Below, piece after piece: positions 55,152-63,685 of a DNA stretch of 64,000 nt. The DNA is taken from the NCBI RefSeq assembly GCF_000160555.1, contig NZ_GG749280.1, forward strand, positions 340,390 through 404,389. Direction: 5' to 3'. The position numbers were made by a program, and so were the translations under genes. Below the pieces are notes generated by a model. That model saw only the letters and a list, made by a program, of their open reading frames with translations, was not told where the DNA came from and searched no databases. Numbering within the stretch: the first letter of the stretch is position 1; every line of letters starts with the position of its first letter. The stretch comes from Centipeda noxia ATCC 43541. GTDB lineage: Bacteria; Bacillota; Negativicutes; Selenomonadales; Selenomonadaceae.

Positions 55152-56204
55152 TCATATGAATTGCTGTCGTGCTCGTATCAAAAATGCCTCTGCCTGCAGC
55201 GCCGGATTCACGTTCGCATCGAAGCGCCGCAGGAGCTTCCTGCTTTCATCCAAGAGCGCAAAGATCTGCGGCCGCAGCATATGCGCAAGGAGTACGCCAA
55301 GATCAGCGCGGCGATCGGGATGAAAGAGCTGCGATGCCGTCCCGTCTTCGAGAAGAAGCAGCAAGTCGCGCATGGCCGTCTGAAAATAACCCAGCCAAGC
55401 CCTTCGCTCCTCATGGGTATACGCGCCGATCTTCTCTGCGTACCGCCAAATATCCTCCATGCTGAGCGCAGGCAGCTCCGCCAAGACGCGCAGCGCATCA
55501 TCGCGCAGAGAAAGCCCCTCTGCCGCAAGCGCATAGGCGCGCCCCAGGCTGCCGTCCGCGAGGGCAGCAATCGTCTCCCCGTTGTCTGTTCCCCGCTCCG
55601 CGAGCGCAGTCTCGAGCTCCGTGCGCGGCAGCGCACCGAACGCAATGCGCACGGCACGTGAACGAATGGTCGGCAGGATCGCCTCGCAGGCGCTTGTCAC
55701 AAGGATGAAAATCACCTCGCCCGACGGCTCTTCGAGCGTCTTGAGCAGACGATTTGCCGCCGTCTCATTCATGCGGTCGGCATCGTCGATGAGAATGATG
55801 CGCCGACGCGCACTGATCGGCGCGCCGGATGCCGCGACGAGAATCTCGCGCACAGCATCGGTACGGATCGCAGCTGCGCCCTTGCCGCGCGCCTCCGGCA
55901 CCGCCTCAAAATAGTCAGGATGCACCCCCGCCTCCATCGTACGACAGGAATCGCAGTGTCCGCAGGGAGCATCGCCCCCCTTCGCGCAGAGCAGGGTTCG
56001 CGCAAGCACGTGCGCCGTACGCCGTTTGCCGACGCCCTCCGCGCCCGTAAACAGCAGCGCATGCGGCAGACGCTCTGCCGCGGCGAGGAAGCGCAGGCGG
56101 CGAATGATCTCCGCATGTCCGCGGATATCCGACCAGTCCTTCGGGAATTCCTCGCGTACGCTCCCTTCCTCCGCCGGCAACGGTGATTTTTTGATGCGCG
56201 CCAT
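55152..56204 (-). CDS. holB: DNA polymerase III delta' subunit
   Basis: About 350 residues; the ATG overlaps the yaaR stop (TGATG). AAA+ clamp-loader: Walker A FTGAEGVGKRRTAHVLA, zinc-binding cysteines LLCAKGGDAPCGHCDSC, LIDDADRMNETAANRLLKTLEEP (Walker B region with split sensor), and TIRSRA in place of the usual SRC. A C-terminal collar domain follows. Part of the clamp loader feeding PolC. Confidence 0.94.
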   Translation of the reverse strand: MARIKKSPLPAEEGSVREEFPKDWSDIRGHAEIIRRLRFLAAAERLPHALLFTGAEGVGKRRTAHVLARTLLCAKGGDAPCGHCDSCRTMEAGVHPDYFEAVPEARGKGAAAIRTDAVREILVAASGAPISARRRIILIDDADRMNETAANRLLKTLEEPSGEVIFILVTSACEAILPTIRSRAVRIAFGALPRTELETALAERGTDNGETIAALADGSLGRAYALAAEGLSLRDDALRVLAELPALSMEDIWRYAEKIGAYTHEERRAWLGYFQTAMRDLLLLLEDGTASQLFHPDRRADLGVLLAHMLRPQIFALLDESRKLLRRFDANVNPALQAEAFLIRARQQFI

Positions 56205-56668
56205 CACATATAGAGATCGACGAGCAGTCCGCGGATGGCGTCATGGCTCGCAATGATATCGAGCTGACTCGCCTGTCCGAGCCGGATCTTCTCGGCCATC
56301 TCCTCGAGCTTCTTGTCAATCTTGCGCACAGAGGTATAGACCTTTTGGCGGCCGAGGCGGTCCCATCCCGCCTGCGTGTGCAGCTCGTACATACCGTCCA
56401 CGGCCTCGCCGATAAAGCTCTGGATGAGCGAACGATAGGAACGCAGCTCCTCATAGGTCGGCGACTTCGAAAGACGCGCCCCCTGCTCGTCGATCTGTTC
56501 GAGCAGGCGATCCATCGCCTCACGCGACATCGACGACTCTTGATCTGCCAGTTCCGTGCTGAAATCTGCTGCAGCGCCGCGTACCCCCGTCTCACTCTCT
56601 GTGCGCGGCATCGTGAGCGAGGTGCTCCGCGAGATGCTGCTGTCTATCTTCATCGCCATCGCGTCCAC
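56204..56668 (-). CDS. yaaR: YaaR family (DUF327) protein
   Basis: 154 residues if GTG 56668 is the start (AAGGA 5 bases upstream); ATG 56659 or 56653 are possible. Alpha-helical, with LLEQIDEQGARLSKSPTYEELRSY, FIGEAVDGMYELHTQ and VYTSVRKIDKKLEEMAEKI regions typical of DUF327. Function unknown; consistently located before holB in Firmicutes. First gene of the yaaR-holB-ricT-trmN6 operon. Confidence 0.88.
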   Translation of the reverse strand: MDAMAMKIDSSISRSTSLTMPRTESETGVRGAAADFSTELADQESSMSREAMDRLLEQIDEQGARLSKSPTYEELRSYRSLIQSFIGEAVDGMYELHTQAGWDRLGRQKVYTSVRKIDKKLEEMAEKIRLGQASQLDIIASHDAIRGLLVDLYM

Positions 56669-56719
56669 CCAATTCCTTTTCCTGTATTTTGAATACGATG
56701 ATATAATTCACCGATTGTT

Positions 56720-56748
56720 ATTATATCCCGAACAAACGGCAAAGTCAA
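56720..56748 (-). promoter_or_regulatory. Promoter of the yaaR-holB-ricT operon
   Basis: Minus-strand TTGACT (56743-56748), 17 bases, TATAAT (56720-56725). Confidence 0.82.
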
Positions 56749-56777
56749 AGGAATCCGCTCCTTCTTGCGCTGTGAAA

Positions 56778-56806
56778 TTGACTTTGCCGTCATACTTTGT
56801 TATCCT
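56778..56806 (+). promoter_or_regulatory. Promoter of the PilZ gene
   Basis: TTGACT (56778-56783), 17 bases, TATCCT (56801-56806). The -35 and the next seven bases (TTGACTTTGCCGT) are identical to the divergent yaaR promoter. Confidence 0.72.
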
Positions 56807-56849
56807 TATTTAATATAAAAATATTTCATCATGGAAAGGATCTGACACC

Positions 56850-57575
56850 ATGATCGAGGGGGACAAACTCACCGCGCTTCTAAAGCACGGGGCTTCGATC
56901 CACATCATCGAACCGGGGCTCGGCATCGACTACTACGGGTCACTCGAACGCAGTGAGGAGGAACAAAAGGCCGGGCATCCCATCGGCGCCCTTGCCGTGC
57001 GGCTGGATATCCCCGTCGGAAAATTTGTCGACACGCCCCAGCCCGGACAGGTATTTCAGTGCCACCTCACGGGAGCCGGCTGCGTCTATCACTTCTTCTC
57101 CGCCTATCATGCGGCTTCCCAGCTGCCGGATACGATCTGGTATCTTGACCTCCCGAAAAGCGCCGAGCGGATTCAGCTGCGCGAGTTTGTCCGCGTCCCC
57201 ATTCCGATGACAATCGAGGTAAAACTGCCGGGAGAGCATGCGAGCCTCACGGACTACCGTGAGGTACATCTCATCGATATCAGCGGCGGCGGCCTTTGTT
57301 TCGTCCATGACGAACCGCTGATCCTGGACGAACGCATCGTCGTGCGCGTTCCCGAACTCCCGCACATCGGAACGCTCGAGACCGAGGGCACGATTCGGCG
57401 GGCGACGCCCATCGAGACCAACCTCGGCATGACCTACCACATCGGCGTAGCCTTCGGCGATGCGCTGTCGACACGCGAACGCGACCACCTCGTCCAGAGC
57501 ATCTATCAGCTCCAGCAAAGCTATCTGCGCCGGGGGCTGAAAATCCCGCAGATCGACCATACAAAACGAAGCTAA
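56850..57575 (+). CDS. PilZ-domain c-di-GMP receptor (YcgR-like)
   Basis: 241 residues. N-terminal YcgR-type beta-barrel (~1-110) with VYHFFSAYHAAS, then a PilZ domain whose two c-di-GMP motifs are intact: REFVR (RxxxR, about residue 113) and DISGGG (D/NxSxxG, about 149). YcgR proteins bind c-di-GMP and slow the flagellar motor; with a flagellin gene in the window a motility role is likely but unproven. Monocistronic, divergent from yaaR. Confidence 0.92.
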   Translation: MIEGDKLTALLKHGASIHIIEPGLGIDYYGSLERSEEEQKAGHPIGALAVRLDIPVGKFVDTPQPGQVFQCHLTGAGCVYHFFSAYHAASQLPDTIWYLDLPKSAERIQLREFVRVPIPMTIEVKLPGEHASLTDYREVHLIDISGGGLCFVHDEPLILDERIVVRVPELPHIGTLETEGTIRRATPIETNLGMTYHIGVAFGDALSTRERDHLVQSIYQLQQSYLRRGLKIPQIDHTKRS

Positions 57576-57582
57576 TCGCGCA

Positions 57583-57623
57583 TAGAAAACGGGCTGCATC
57601 CTAAGGATGCAGCCCGTTTTCTA
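57583..57623. terminator. Bidirectional terminator (PilZ / YbjN)
   Basis: TAGAAAACGGGCTGCATCC-TAAG-GATGCAGCCCGTTTTCTA: a long perfect stem with flanking A and T runs. Confidence 0.9.
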
Positions 57624-57630
57624 TCAAAGC

Positions 57631-58116
57631 TCACGCCCAGCGCAGCTTCATCAGTTCCGGATAGACCTCCTCGAGCACCTGCAGCCCGACGCCGACCATC
57701 GCCATAAAGCTGTCCGCCTGGAACACACCTACGTGCAGATCAAGCGGCAGATCGATATCCACCACGACATCGCGGTCGTCATCGACGACAAATTTTACGT
57801 AGCGGTACTGACTGTTCCACTCGTTGAGTTTTTCATGAAAAACCTTCGGATCTGAGTTCTCCTCAAGACGTACAAGTCCAAAATATTTGATCTTGATAAA
57901 ATCGTTCGTATCGCCGTTCTCCGTGACAACGATCGCAATACTCACGACGCTGCCGTTGTCAAGCTGTTGGCGCATGCGGATGATGTGGTCCTCGCCGTCC
58001 TCCGTCACATCCTCGCCGTATTTCATATCCTGCTTGTCAAGCTCTGCCTTGATCGCTTCAAACGCGCTGTTCTTGAGCCCTTCCTCACTCCCGCTGAAGC
58101 CGTCAAAAAGTCCCAT
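57631..58116 (-). CDS. YbjN-like protein, copy 1
   Basis: 161 residues with GGAGGAATCC before the ATG. MGLFDGFSGSEE..., then DHIIRMRQQLDNGSVVSIAIVV strands, and the shared core RDVVVDIDLPLDLH. Resembles YbjN-type sensory/chaperone-like domains (alpha/beta). Strongly similar to the neighbouring 58156-58671 gene, so a tandem duplicate; identity is high at the start and at VVVDIDLPLDLH. Cytoplasmic, acidic; role unknown. Confidence 0.72.
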   Translation of the reverse strand: MGLFDGFSGSEEGLKNSAFEAIKAELDKQDMKYGEDVTEDGEDHIIRMRQQLDNGSVVSIAIVVTENGDTNDFIKIKYFGLVRLEENSDPKVFHEKLNEWNSQYRYVKFVVDDDRDVVVDIDLPLDLHVGVFQADSFMAMVGVGLQVLEEVYPELMKLRWA

Positions 58117-58155
58117 TGGATTCCTCCATTCAACCTGCGTATTTCGAATCTCTTT

Positions 58156-58671
58156 TTACTCCTGCGGGCGCGGCTTGTGTCCGCGCGTGCAGAGGCCCAT
58201 CAAATCATCGTAGACCTTCTCCACGATATTCATGCCCAGTGCCATCATTGACATGATGCTCTCCGGCTGAAAGGTTCCCTCATGAAGATCAAGCGGAAGA
58301 TCAATATCGACCACCACATCCTGATCGCGATCCAGGCAGAATTTCGCATAGCGGAACTCACCGTTCCACGCATTGATCTTCGCAAGCAGCGCCGCGCAGT
58401 CGCCGTCCTCCTCGAGATAGGCGATGTCGTAGATCTTGATCTTGATAAAGCCGTCCGCATGATCATACTCGCGTATTGCAATGACTACGGTCACGGGCTC
58501 GTCGTTCTCGAGCTCGTTGCGCATATAGATATACCGCTCTCGGCGATTCTCCCCGCTCTCTTCGCTTTCCTCGTAATTCCACTCGTGCCGGTCGAGCTCC
58601 GCCTTAATCGCGTCGTACATACTCATCACGGCAGTTTTTTCACCGCCTTGAAATCCGTCAAAAAGTCCCAT
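58156..58671 (-). CDS. YbjN-like protein, copy 2
   Basis: 171 residues, preceded by GAGGGG. Begins MGLFDGFQGGEK and shares FIKIKI, FRYAKFCLDRDQDVVVDIDLPLDLH-type strands (split by copy differences) and a C-terminal MALGMNIVEKVYDDLMG helix with copy 1. Likely the parent or product of tandem duplication. It follows the NlpC/P60 gene by 47 bases and may be in the same operon. Function unknown. Confidence 0.72.
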   Translation of the reverse strand: MGLFDGFQGGEKTAVMSMYDAIKAELDRHEWNYEESEESGENRRERYIYMRNELENDEPVTVVIAIREYDHADGFIKIKIYDIAYLEEDGDCAALLAKINAWNGEFRYAKFCLDRDQDVVVDIDLPLDLHEGTFQPESIMSMMALGMNIVEKVYDDLMGLCTRGHKPRPQE

Positions 58672-58718
58672 CGGTCCCCTCCAAATTCGCCCTGCTCTGA
58701 GGGCATTGTCCCCATATC

Positions 58719-60053
58719 TTATCGCGCCGGAACGACCAAGCCGATCGCGTCAAGCGTATCGATCGCCGCGGCGCCGCGTGCGTTCAAAAAATCAAGATGC
58801 GAGACGACGACTTTTCGAATATACTGCTTCTCGCCGCCTTCATAGTAGCTGCTGATGTCATGAATCACAAACGGAGTCCCTCCCGCATCCTGCCCGAGAT
58901 AGAGCATGACATGACCGGGCCGGAACAGCAGCGCGCCCGGCGGAGCCTCCGCAATCCGGCGATAACGCTCCTCCCGTGTCAGCCCCGTAAGAGGCACGAG
59001 CGTACAGGCCTTCTCCTGCAGATCCGCATCCCGCGGCAGTTCAATCCCCATCGCGCGATAGATGTTCTGCACGTAGGAGGAACAATCCATTCCCTCATTG
59101 GCTCCGCCCCATCCGTACTCCGTGCCAAGTGCGGAGAACGCCAATCGCACCATGTTATTGTGCGTCAGCGGCAGGCGCCCCTCGGGCAGCATCTCATCTA
59201 TCGACATGCCTTCAGTGCGGACCCACATGTGTCCGTTGACGAAATGCTCCCCGACATCTCTCAGCGGAACAATGATACGACGCGCTGCCTCAGAGGATTC
59301 GCTCGTTGGAATCTTTGCTCCAAGCTGATAGAGCAGACTCCGTTCTCTCGCCCACAGCTGCAGCCGGGGCATTGCCACTGTAACAAAGTGCTTGGGCGCA
59401 AGAAATGAGAGCCATGGCTCCCGCTCTGCATATGCAAGCTTCTCTGTTACTGCCCAGCCGTAATAGTCGCGCGTCTCGACGAAGGCAAACGCCCCGTCCT
59501 GGGAGGTATGCAGCACCAGAACCGCTTCGCCGGGGTCAATCACCGTCCCCTGCAGCGAATCATACCTCGTATCATCGGGCGATTCGTACCATCCGGCAGC
59601 GGTGGGGAGCAGGCGGATGTCGGCACGCTCCAGAGCGATCGCATAACGCACGTCCACGGTCGCTTCGACGGCATCGAGCGCACGATTTTCCCGCACGGCG
59701 TTCCACTCCGCTGCAGAGAGCGGCTGCCCTCCAGCATAGAGTTCCGGCAGGGTCTCCTCTGCGAAATCCTGCGCTGCCTGGCGGATGCGCATCTGCACAT
59801 CCGCGCCTGGAAGGCACGCAGGAACAGCGGTCAGATCATGCACTCCGCCGCTCTTCTCTGCAATCCTGCGGTTGACCTCCGCGATCTCTTCCAACGTCAG
59901 AATCGGCCGATCACCGTCGGCCTGCAGCCAGTATTCAGGCGTCGCCGCATCTCCCCCGATCGCTAGATCCGCATGCACGGGAACCGGCATCGACAGAACG
60001 GCTGCTGCGCACAGGTATACGACATATCTGACCAGTCGGAAGGACTCAGGCAT
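58719..60053 (-). CDS. Secreted NlpC/P60 peptidoglycan hydrolase with SH3-like domains
   Basis: 444 residues from ATG 60053, overlapping the TPR gene by 8 bases. Signal peptide (LVRYVVYLCAAAVLSMPVPVHA). Residues ~110-260 contain SH3b-like cell-wall-binding strands (ADIRLLPTAAGWYES, GWAVTEKLAYAE). C-terminal NlpC/P60: catalytic Cys in EGMDCSSYVQNIYRAMG (~323), His in RPGHVMLYLG (~382) and the third polar residue His in FVIHDIS (~397). It should cleave D-Glu-DAP type bonds in stem peptides. Confidence 0.92.
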   Translation of the reverse strand: MPESFRLVRYVVYLCAAAVLSMPVPVHADLAIGGDAATPEYWLQADGDRPILTLEEIAEVNRRIAEKSGGVHDLTAVPACLPGADVQMRIRQAAQDFAEETLPELYAGGQPLSAAEWNAVRENRALDAVEATVDVRYAIALERADIRLLPTAAGWYESPDDTRYDSLQGTVIDPGEAVLVLHTSQDGAFAFVETRDYYGWAVTEKLAYAEREPWLSFLAPKHFVTVAMPRLQLWARERSLLYQLGAKIPTSESSEAARRIIVPLRDVGEHFVNGHMWVRTEGMSIDEMLPEGRLPLTHNNMVRLAFSALGTEYGWGGANEGMDCSSYVQNIYRAMGIELPRDADLQEKACTLVPLTGLTREERYRRIAEAPPGALLFRPGHVMLYLGQDAGGTPFVIHDISSYYEGGEKQYIRKVVVSHLDFLNARGAAAIDTLDAIGLVVPAR

Positions 60054-60954
60054 GTTCCTGCTCCCCGCGCAGCTCGCTGAGCCCCCATTCAAAGAATGCT
60101 TCCATCCCGACAAAGGCAAAACGGTTGTCCGTTACGGCCTCCCCAAACTCCTCCATTGTCCCGATGGCAAACGAGCCCGCATGCCGTCCCGGAGCGCGCC
60201 TCGGCAAATCGCCGGCCGCACCGCGCGCAAAGAATGCCTCGGTGTCATGGTTGACGGCCGCAAGTTCATTGAGGAAATTGCGGGCCATCTTCATCTTGCC
60301 GAGGCGATAGAAGAGCATCGCCAGCGGCAGATACATCATCGCGACGCCCTCTTCGTAGCGCTGATACAGCTTGATCGCCGCATCGCCCTCCTCAATCGTC
60401 GCATAGATGAACATCAGCTGATAGCGGCGGCCGAGCCCGTCATTCTCCGAGAGGCGCAGCATCTCCTCGCACTCCTTCGCCGCGAGGCGCAGCTTGCGTG
60501 CCTCGGCAAGCGCATCGATGTACGAGAGGCGCAGGAACATGTAGGGCTTCGTCGCGGGCATCGACCAAAATTTGCCGATATTCTCCGCGCTGAACATCCC
60601 CTCCGCCTCGAGACGAGCCGTCGCTTTGCGGGTCAGATCCTCATAGTGGCGCACGCGGTCGTCCGCATTCTTGGCGAGATACTCGACCGCCATGCACGCC
60701 GCCGTGATATTGTCCGGCTCGATGCGGAGCGCCTCTTTGATGATCTGATAGCGCTCCTCTCCGGTCGTTTGACGAGCGCGCGCGATCAGCTCGTCGGCTG
60801 TGGGCGCATTCTCCTCGCGCGGTAAATTCGGATTCTCGCGCAGGCGCTGGTTGAGCTCCGAGACAATCTCCGTCATCCGCTCGACACTGACCTTACCGCC
60901 TTCGGCCTTTACCATGCGGCTCAGTTCAAGCTGCATCCATTCCTTGTCTGTCAT
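60046..60954 (-). CDS. TPR-like helical protein of unknown function
   Basis: 302 residues. Mostly alpha-helical with tetratricopeptide-like pairs: YQIIKEALRIEPDNITAACMAVEYL, RLAAKECEEMLRLSENDGLGRRYQLMFIYA (as separate repeats) and AIKLYQRYEEG...ARNFLNELAAVNHD. No signal peptide; cytoplasmic. The pattern resembles ST7/TPR proteins linked to SEC-C domains, without that domain here. Directly before the NlpC/P60 gene. A TATAAT lies upstream at 60992-60997. Confidence 0.7.
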   Translation of the reverse strand: MTDKEWMQLELSRMVKAEGGKVSVERMTEIVSELNQRLRENPNLPREENAPTADELIARARQTTGEERYQIIKEALRIEPDNITAACMAVEYLAKNADDRVRHYEDLTRKATARLEAEGMFSAENIGKFWSMPATKPYMFLRLSYIDALAEARKLRLAAKECEEMLRLSENDGLGRRYQLMFIYATIEEGDAAIKLYQRYEEGVAMMYLPLAMLFYRLGKMKMARNFLNELAAVNHDTEAFFARGAAGDLPRRAPGRHAGSFAIGTMEEFGEAVTDNRFAFVGMEAFFEWGLSELRGEQEHA

Positions 60955-60991
60955 GCGGTGCCCCTTCCTTCACTGTATTGTTTTTGTTTTC

Positions 60992-60997
60992 ATTATA
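60992..60997 (-). promoter_or_regulatory. Probable -10 box of the TPR-NlpC-YbjN unit
   Basis: Perfect minus-strand TATAAT, 37 bases before the ATG; the -35 is poor. Confidence 0.5.
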
Positions 60998-61021
60998 CCT
61001 TGTTTTTGCGGAAAAAGCCAG

Positions 61022-61059
61022 AAAAAACAACTGCCGCCCCTTGTTTTTGGAGCGGCAGT
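61022..61059 (-). terminator. Terminator of the secreted protein gene
   Basis: Minus-strand ACTGCCGC / GCGGCAGT stem followed by TGTTTTTTC. Confidence 0.8.
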
Positions 61060-61066
61060 TTATCTG

Positions 61067-61726
61067 CTATTCTTTCTTCTTCTTTTTCTCTTTTTTTGCC
61101 TTTTTCGATGCCTTTCCCGTGGTCTTATCGTGTTCCTTTGCGAGTTTCTTCTTCTGCGCCTCAATCTTCGCACGGTCGGACTCGCTCAATATCCCGTGCG
61201 AGCGCTGGATCAGCTCGTCCTGGTGCGCAGCCGCGTAGGCGATGATCGCGTCAAAAAATTTCTTCTCGACATCCTTGTCCGAAAGTGAGGAAAGGGTAAA
61301 CTCCTTCGTATTCTCCTCGCGCGAAAGGGTTCCCCATCGACTGTCCAGATCTTCATGCGCGGTGACATGGACAACGCCTGCGCGCAAATCGATCAGAAGA
61401 TACTCCGCAGCACCCGAGAGGTCGCCATAGCCGTCGAGCGGCAGCATCCGCCAGCGCCGCTTGGAGACGACGTCCTGAATCTGGATATTGTCATAGATGC
61501 GCAGGGTCGGCACTACGAGCTTCGTGAGATCGATGTGACCGTGTGCATCCGAAGCATACTGGATCTGTTCTTTGTTAAAAAAATAACCCTGCCGTGCGGT
61601 GGACTGCACCCATTCATAGATGTGCTTCGGAACCTCCTCGGCATCGGCCGGACGGGTCCCCATCAACAGAACGGCGCAGACAGAAAATACCGCACCCCAT
61701 CGTTTTTGCACGCAAATCGCTCCCAT
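61067..61726 (-). CDS. Secreted protein of unknown function with lysine-rich tail
   Basis: 219 residues from ATG 61726, chosen because it begins a signal peptide (MGAICVQKRWGAVFSVCAVLLMG...ADA); no Shine-Dalgarno sequence is obvious, and the frame extends to 61849. The mature part has strand-like IYDNIQIQDVVSKRRWRMLPLDGYG and AGVVHVTAHEDLDSRWG. Residues ~165-205 are helical, and the last ~35 residues are almost all Lys, Ala and Glu (KKAKKEKKKKKE). It may contact the cell surface. No family recognised. Confidence 0.65.
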   Translation of the reverse strand: MGAICVQKRWGAVFSVCAVLLMGTRPADAEEVPKHIYEWVQSTARQGYFFNKEQIQYASDAHGHIDLTKLVVPTLRIYDNIQIQDVVSKRRWRMLPLDGYGDLSGAAEYLLIDLRAGVVHVTAHEDLDSRWGTLSREENTKEFTLSSLSDKDVEKKFFDAIIAYAAAHQDELIQRSHGILSESDRAKIEAQKKKLAKEHDKTTGKASKKAKKEKKKKKE

Positions 61727-61814
61727 CAAATCAGTGTCATCAATGCTGTCTATGGTATTCTTAGAAGCTGAATTTTTACTGAATAGGAGTTCGTGCAGCG
61801 ACCGGAGGCCGCGG

Positions 61815-62741
61815 CTAATCTTCCGTATTGTCAAGGCTGTCGAGTTCATACGGCGTGCCCTGGTAGACGTAGTAGTTCAGCCAGTTCGCAAAGAGAAGAT
61901 GCGCGACGCTGCGCCAGCGCACGATCGGCGGCCGGCTCGGATCATCCTTCGGATAGTAGTTGAGGGGAATGTCCGGATGCATCCCTGCCGCAAGATCGCG
62001 GTCATACTCCGCCTTGAGCGTCAGCGGATCATACTCCGCATGCCCCGTGATAAAGAACTGCCGCCGCTTCAGATTCGCAATGATGTAGGGACCTGCATCC
62101 CCCTCGGAGAGGATCGTCAGCTCAGGCACACGCTCGATATCGGCGCGCCGCGTCTCCGTATGGCGTGAGTGCGGCACGTAGAACGTATCGTCAAAGCCGC
62201 GCAGGAGGCTCTCATGCTGAACGCAGAGGCGGTGTTCATAGACACCAAAAATCTTCTTGTCCATCCAGTATTTCGGAATCCCATAGTGGTAGTAGAGCCC
62301 CGCCTGTGCGCCCCAGCATACGTGAAATGTCGAGTAGGCATGCTTGCGGCTCCACTGCATGATCTCAGAGACCTCATCCCAATACGCAACGCCTTCGAAC
62401 GGGAGCTGCTCAACCGGCGCGCCGGTAATAATAAATCCGTCGTATTTTTTATGCCGTACCTCGGCAAAGGTTCCGTAAAACTCCGTAAGATAGTCGCGCG
62501 GCGTGTGCGACGGGATGTAGGACTCCGTGTAGATAAAGTCCACCTCTACCTGCAGCGACGTATTGCCGAGGAGGCGCAGGAGCTGCGTCTCCGTCACATC
62601 CTTGATCGGCATGAGATTCAGTATGAGAATCCGCAGCGGACGGATGTCCTGGCTGTACGCACGCGCCGCATTCATGACGAATATATTCTCGCCCTCTAGA
62701 ATGTTGGCCGCAGGCAGATTATTGGGTATCTTAATCGGCAT
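61815..62741 (-). CDS. metA: Homoserine O-acyltransferase, probably acetyl-CoA specific
   Basis: 308 residues, MetA fold. Catalytic Cys142 in [14 protein letters not shown], catalytic His in ITGHAEYD, plus [14 protein letters not shown] at the N terminus. Residue 111, in [10 protein letters not shown], is Glu; in B. cereus MetA Glu111 gives acetyl-CoA use, and Gly at this place in E. coli gives succinyl-CoA use. So the enzyme is predicted to make O-acetylhomoserine for methionine synthesis. No other met gene is near. Confidence 0.94.
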   Translation of the reverse strand: MPIKIPNNLPAANILEGENIFVMNAARAYSQDIRPLRILILNLMPIKDVTETQLLRLLGNTSLQVEVDFIYTESYIPSHTPRDYLTEFYGTFAEVRHKKYDGFIITGAPVEQLPFEGVAYWDEVSEIMQWSRKHAYSTFHVCWGAQAGLYYHYGIPKYWMDKKIFGVYEHRLCVQHESLLRGFDDTFYVPHSRHTETRRADIERVPELTILSEGDAGPYIIANLKRRQFFITGHAEYDPLTLKAEYDRDLAAGMHPDIPLNYYPKDDPSRPPIVRWRSVAHLLFANWLNYYVYQGTPYELDSLDNTED

Positions 62742-62770
62742 ATTGTATGTGCTGCCCTTTCACTCAAAAC

Positions 62771-63661
62771 TCATCGGATCTGATATCGCGTGACCCATGT
62801 GCTGTAACCGTTCGCAAAAGCGCGCAGGCGAATGAGCCCGCGCTCCTCGGGGGCGCCGCGCGTGATCATGCGATAGGCGCCTTCATAGCCGTCGTCAAGC
62901 GTCTGCCATCCGCCCGCCGGCGTCCAGTAACGGCCCGTAACGATGCGCTCCGTGCCCTGGGGCAGGTTCACTGCACGTTTGTCAAATTTGATCTCGACTG
63001 CTTTGCCGTCCGCATCACGCACCTCAGTCCACGCCCAAAAGATAAGGTTGTCCCGCATGCGGCGCATCGTCGAGGTGTCTGCCGTCACCTGCGTCTTGAC
63101 GCCTTTCGCGTTCTCATCCGACCAAAGCACAATCCAGCGGTCGTCGGCACGCAGGCGCTTCATCTCGCCCTGGTGGAAGACGGTGTCGATAATGGCTGCA
63201 TAGAATTCCTCATCAAACTGCTGAGAATTCATTTCCTTTTCCGTCCCCTTGCCTTTGGACCAGAGGACTTTGCCGGCCTTATCATAGAACGTCTCTCCGA
63301 GATACTGCAGAGTCCGGTTCTGCGGAGACACGCGCACCTGCGCAACAGCATAGGAAAGCTGCCCCGGGTTGGAGATCACATGCCCGATCTTATAGTTGCG
63401 GATAGTCTCCTCCGCGCCCTCATAGCTGAACGAGGTCTTGATCTCCGCCTCGATTGCCGTCGCCACCGTCTTGCCCGTGCCCGCTGCCGTTGCCCCCTGC
63501 ATCACATGCACCGAGGCCGGCGCGTAGAATTTCGAATACTTGTCATTGGAGCTCAGCCACGTCCACGCCCGGCCGTCCTCAGCAAAGGCCGAGGGACACA
63601 GAACGAGCAGGAAAAACAGCGCCAGCAGCAGCCCCGTTCCATATTTTATCTTTGTGCTCAT
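62771..63661 (-). CDS. Secreted protein of unknown function
   Basis: 296 residues with AAAGGAG before the ATG. Signal peptide (LLLALFFLLVLCPSAFA). The mature protein has a run of beta strands (VATAIEAEIKTSFSYEGAEE, YAVAQVRVSPQNRTLQYLGETFYD, GRYWTPAGGWQTLDDGYEGAYRM as shorter strands), giving an all-beta look with a C-terminal jelly-like sheet. Some Negativicutes surface proteins share this style, but I recognise no family. Located between metA and the PHP phosphatase gene. Confidence 0.65.
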   Translation of the reverse strand: MSTKIKYGTGLLLALFFLLVLCPSAFAEDGRAWTWLSSNDKYSKFYAPASVHVMQGATAAGTGKTVATAIEAEIKTSFSYEGAEETIRNYKIGHVISNPGQLSYAVAQVRVSPQNRTLQYLGETFYDKAGKVLWSKGKGTEKEMNSQQFDEEFYAAIIDTVFHQGEMKRLRADDRWIVLWSDENAKGVKTQVTADTSTMRRMRDNLIFWAWTEVRDADGKAVEIKFDKRAVNLPQGTERIVTGRYWTPAGGWQTLDDGYEGAYRMITRGAPEERGLIRLRAFANGYSTWVTRYQIR

Positions 63662-63685
63662 CTCTTGCTCTCCTTTCTCATGGAA

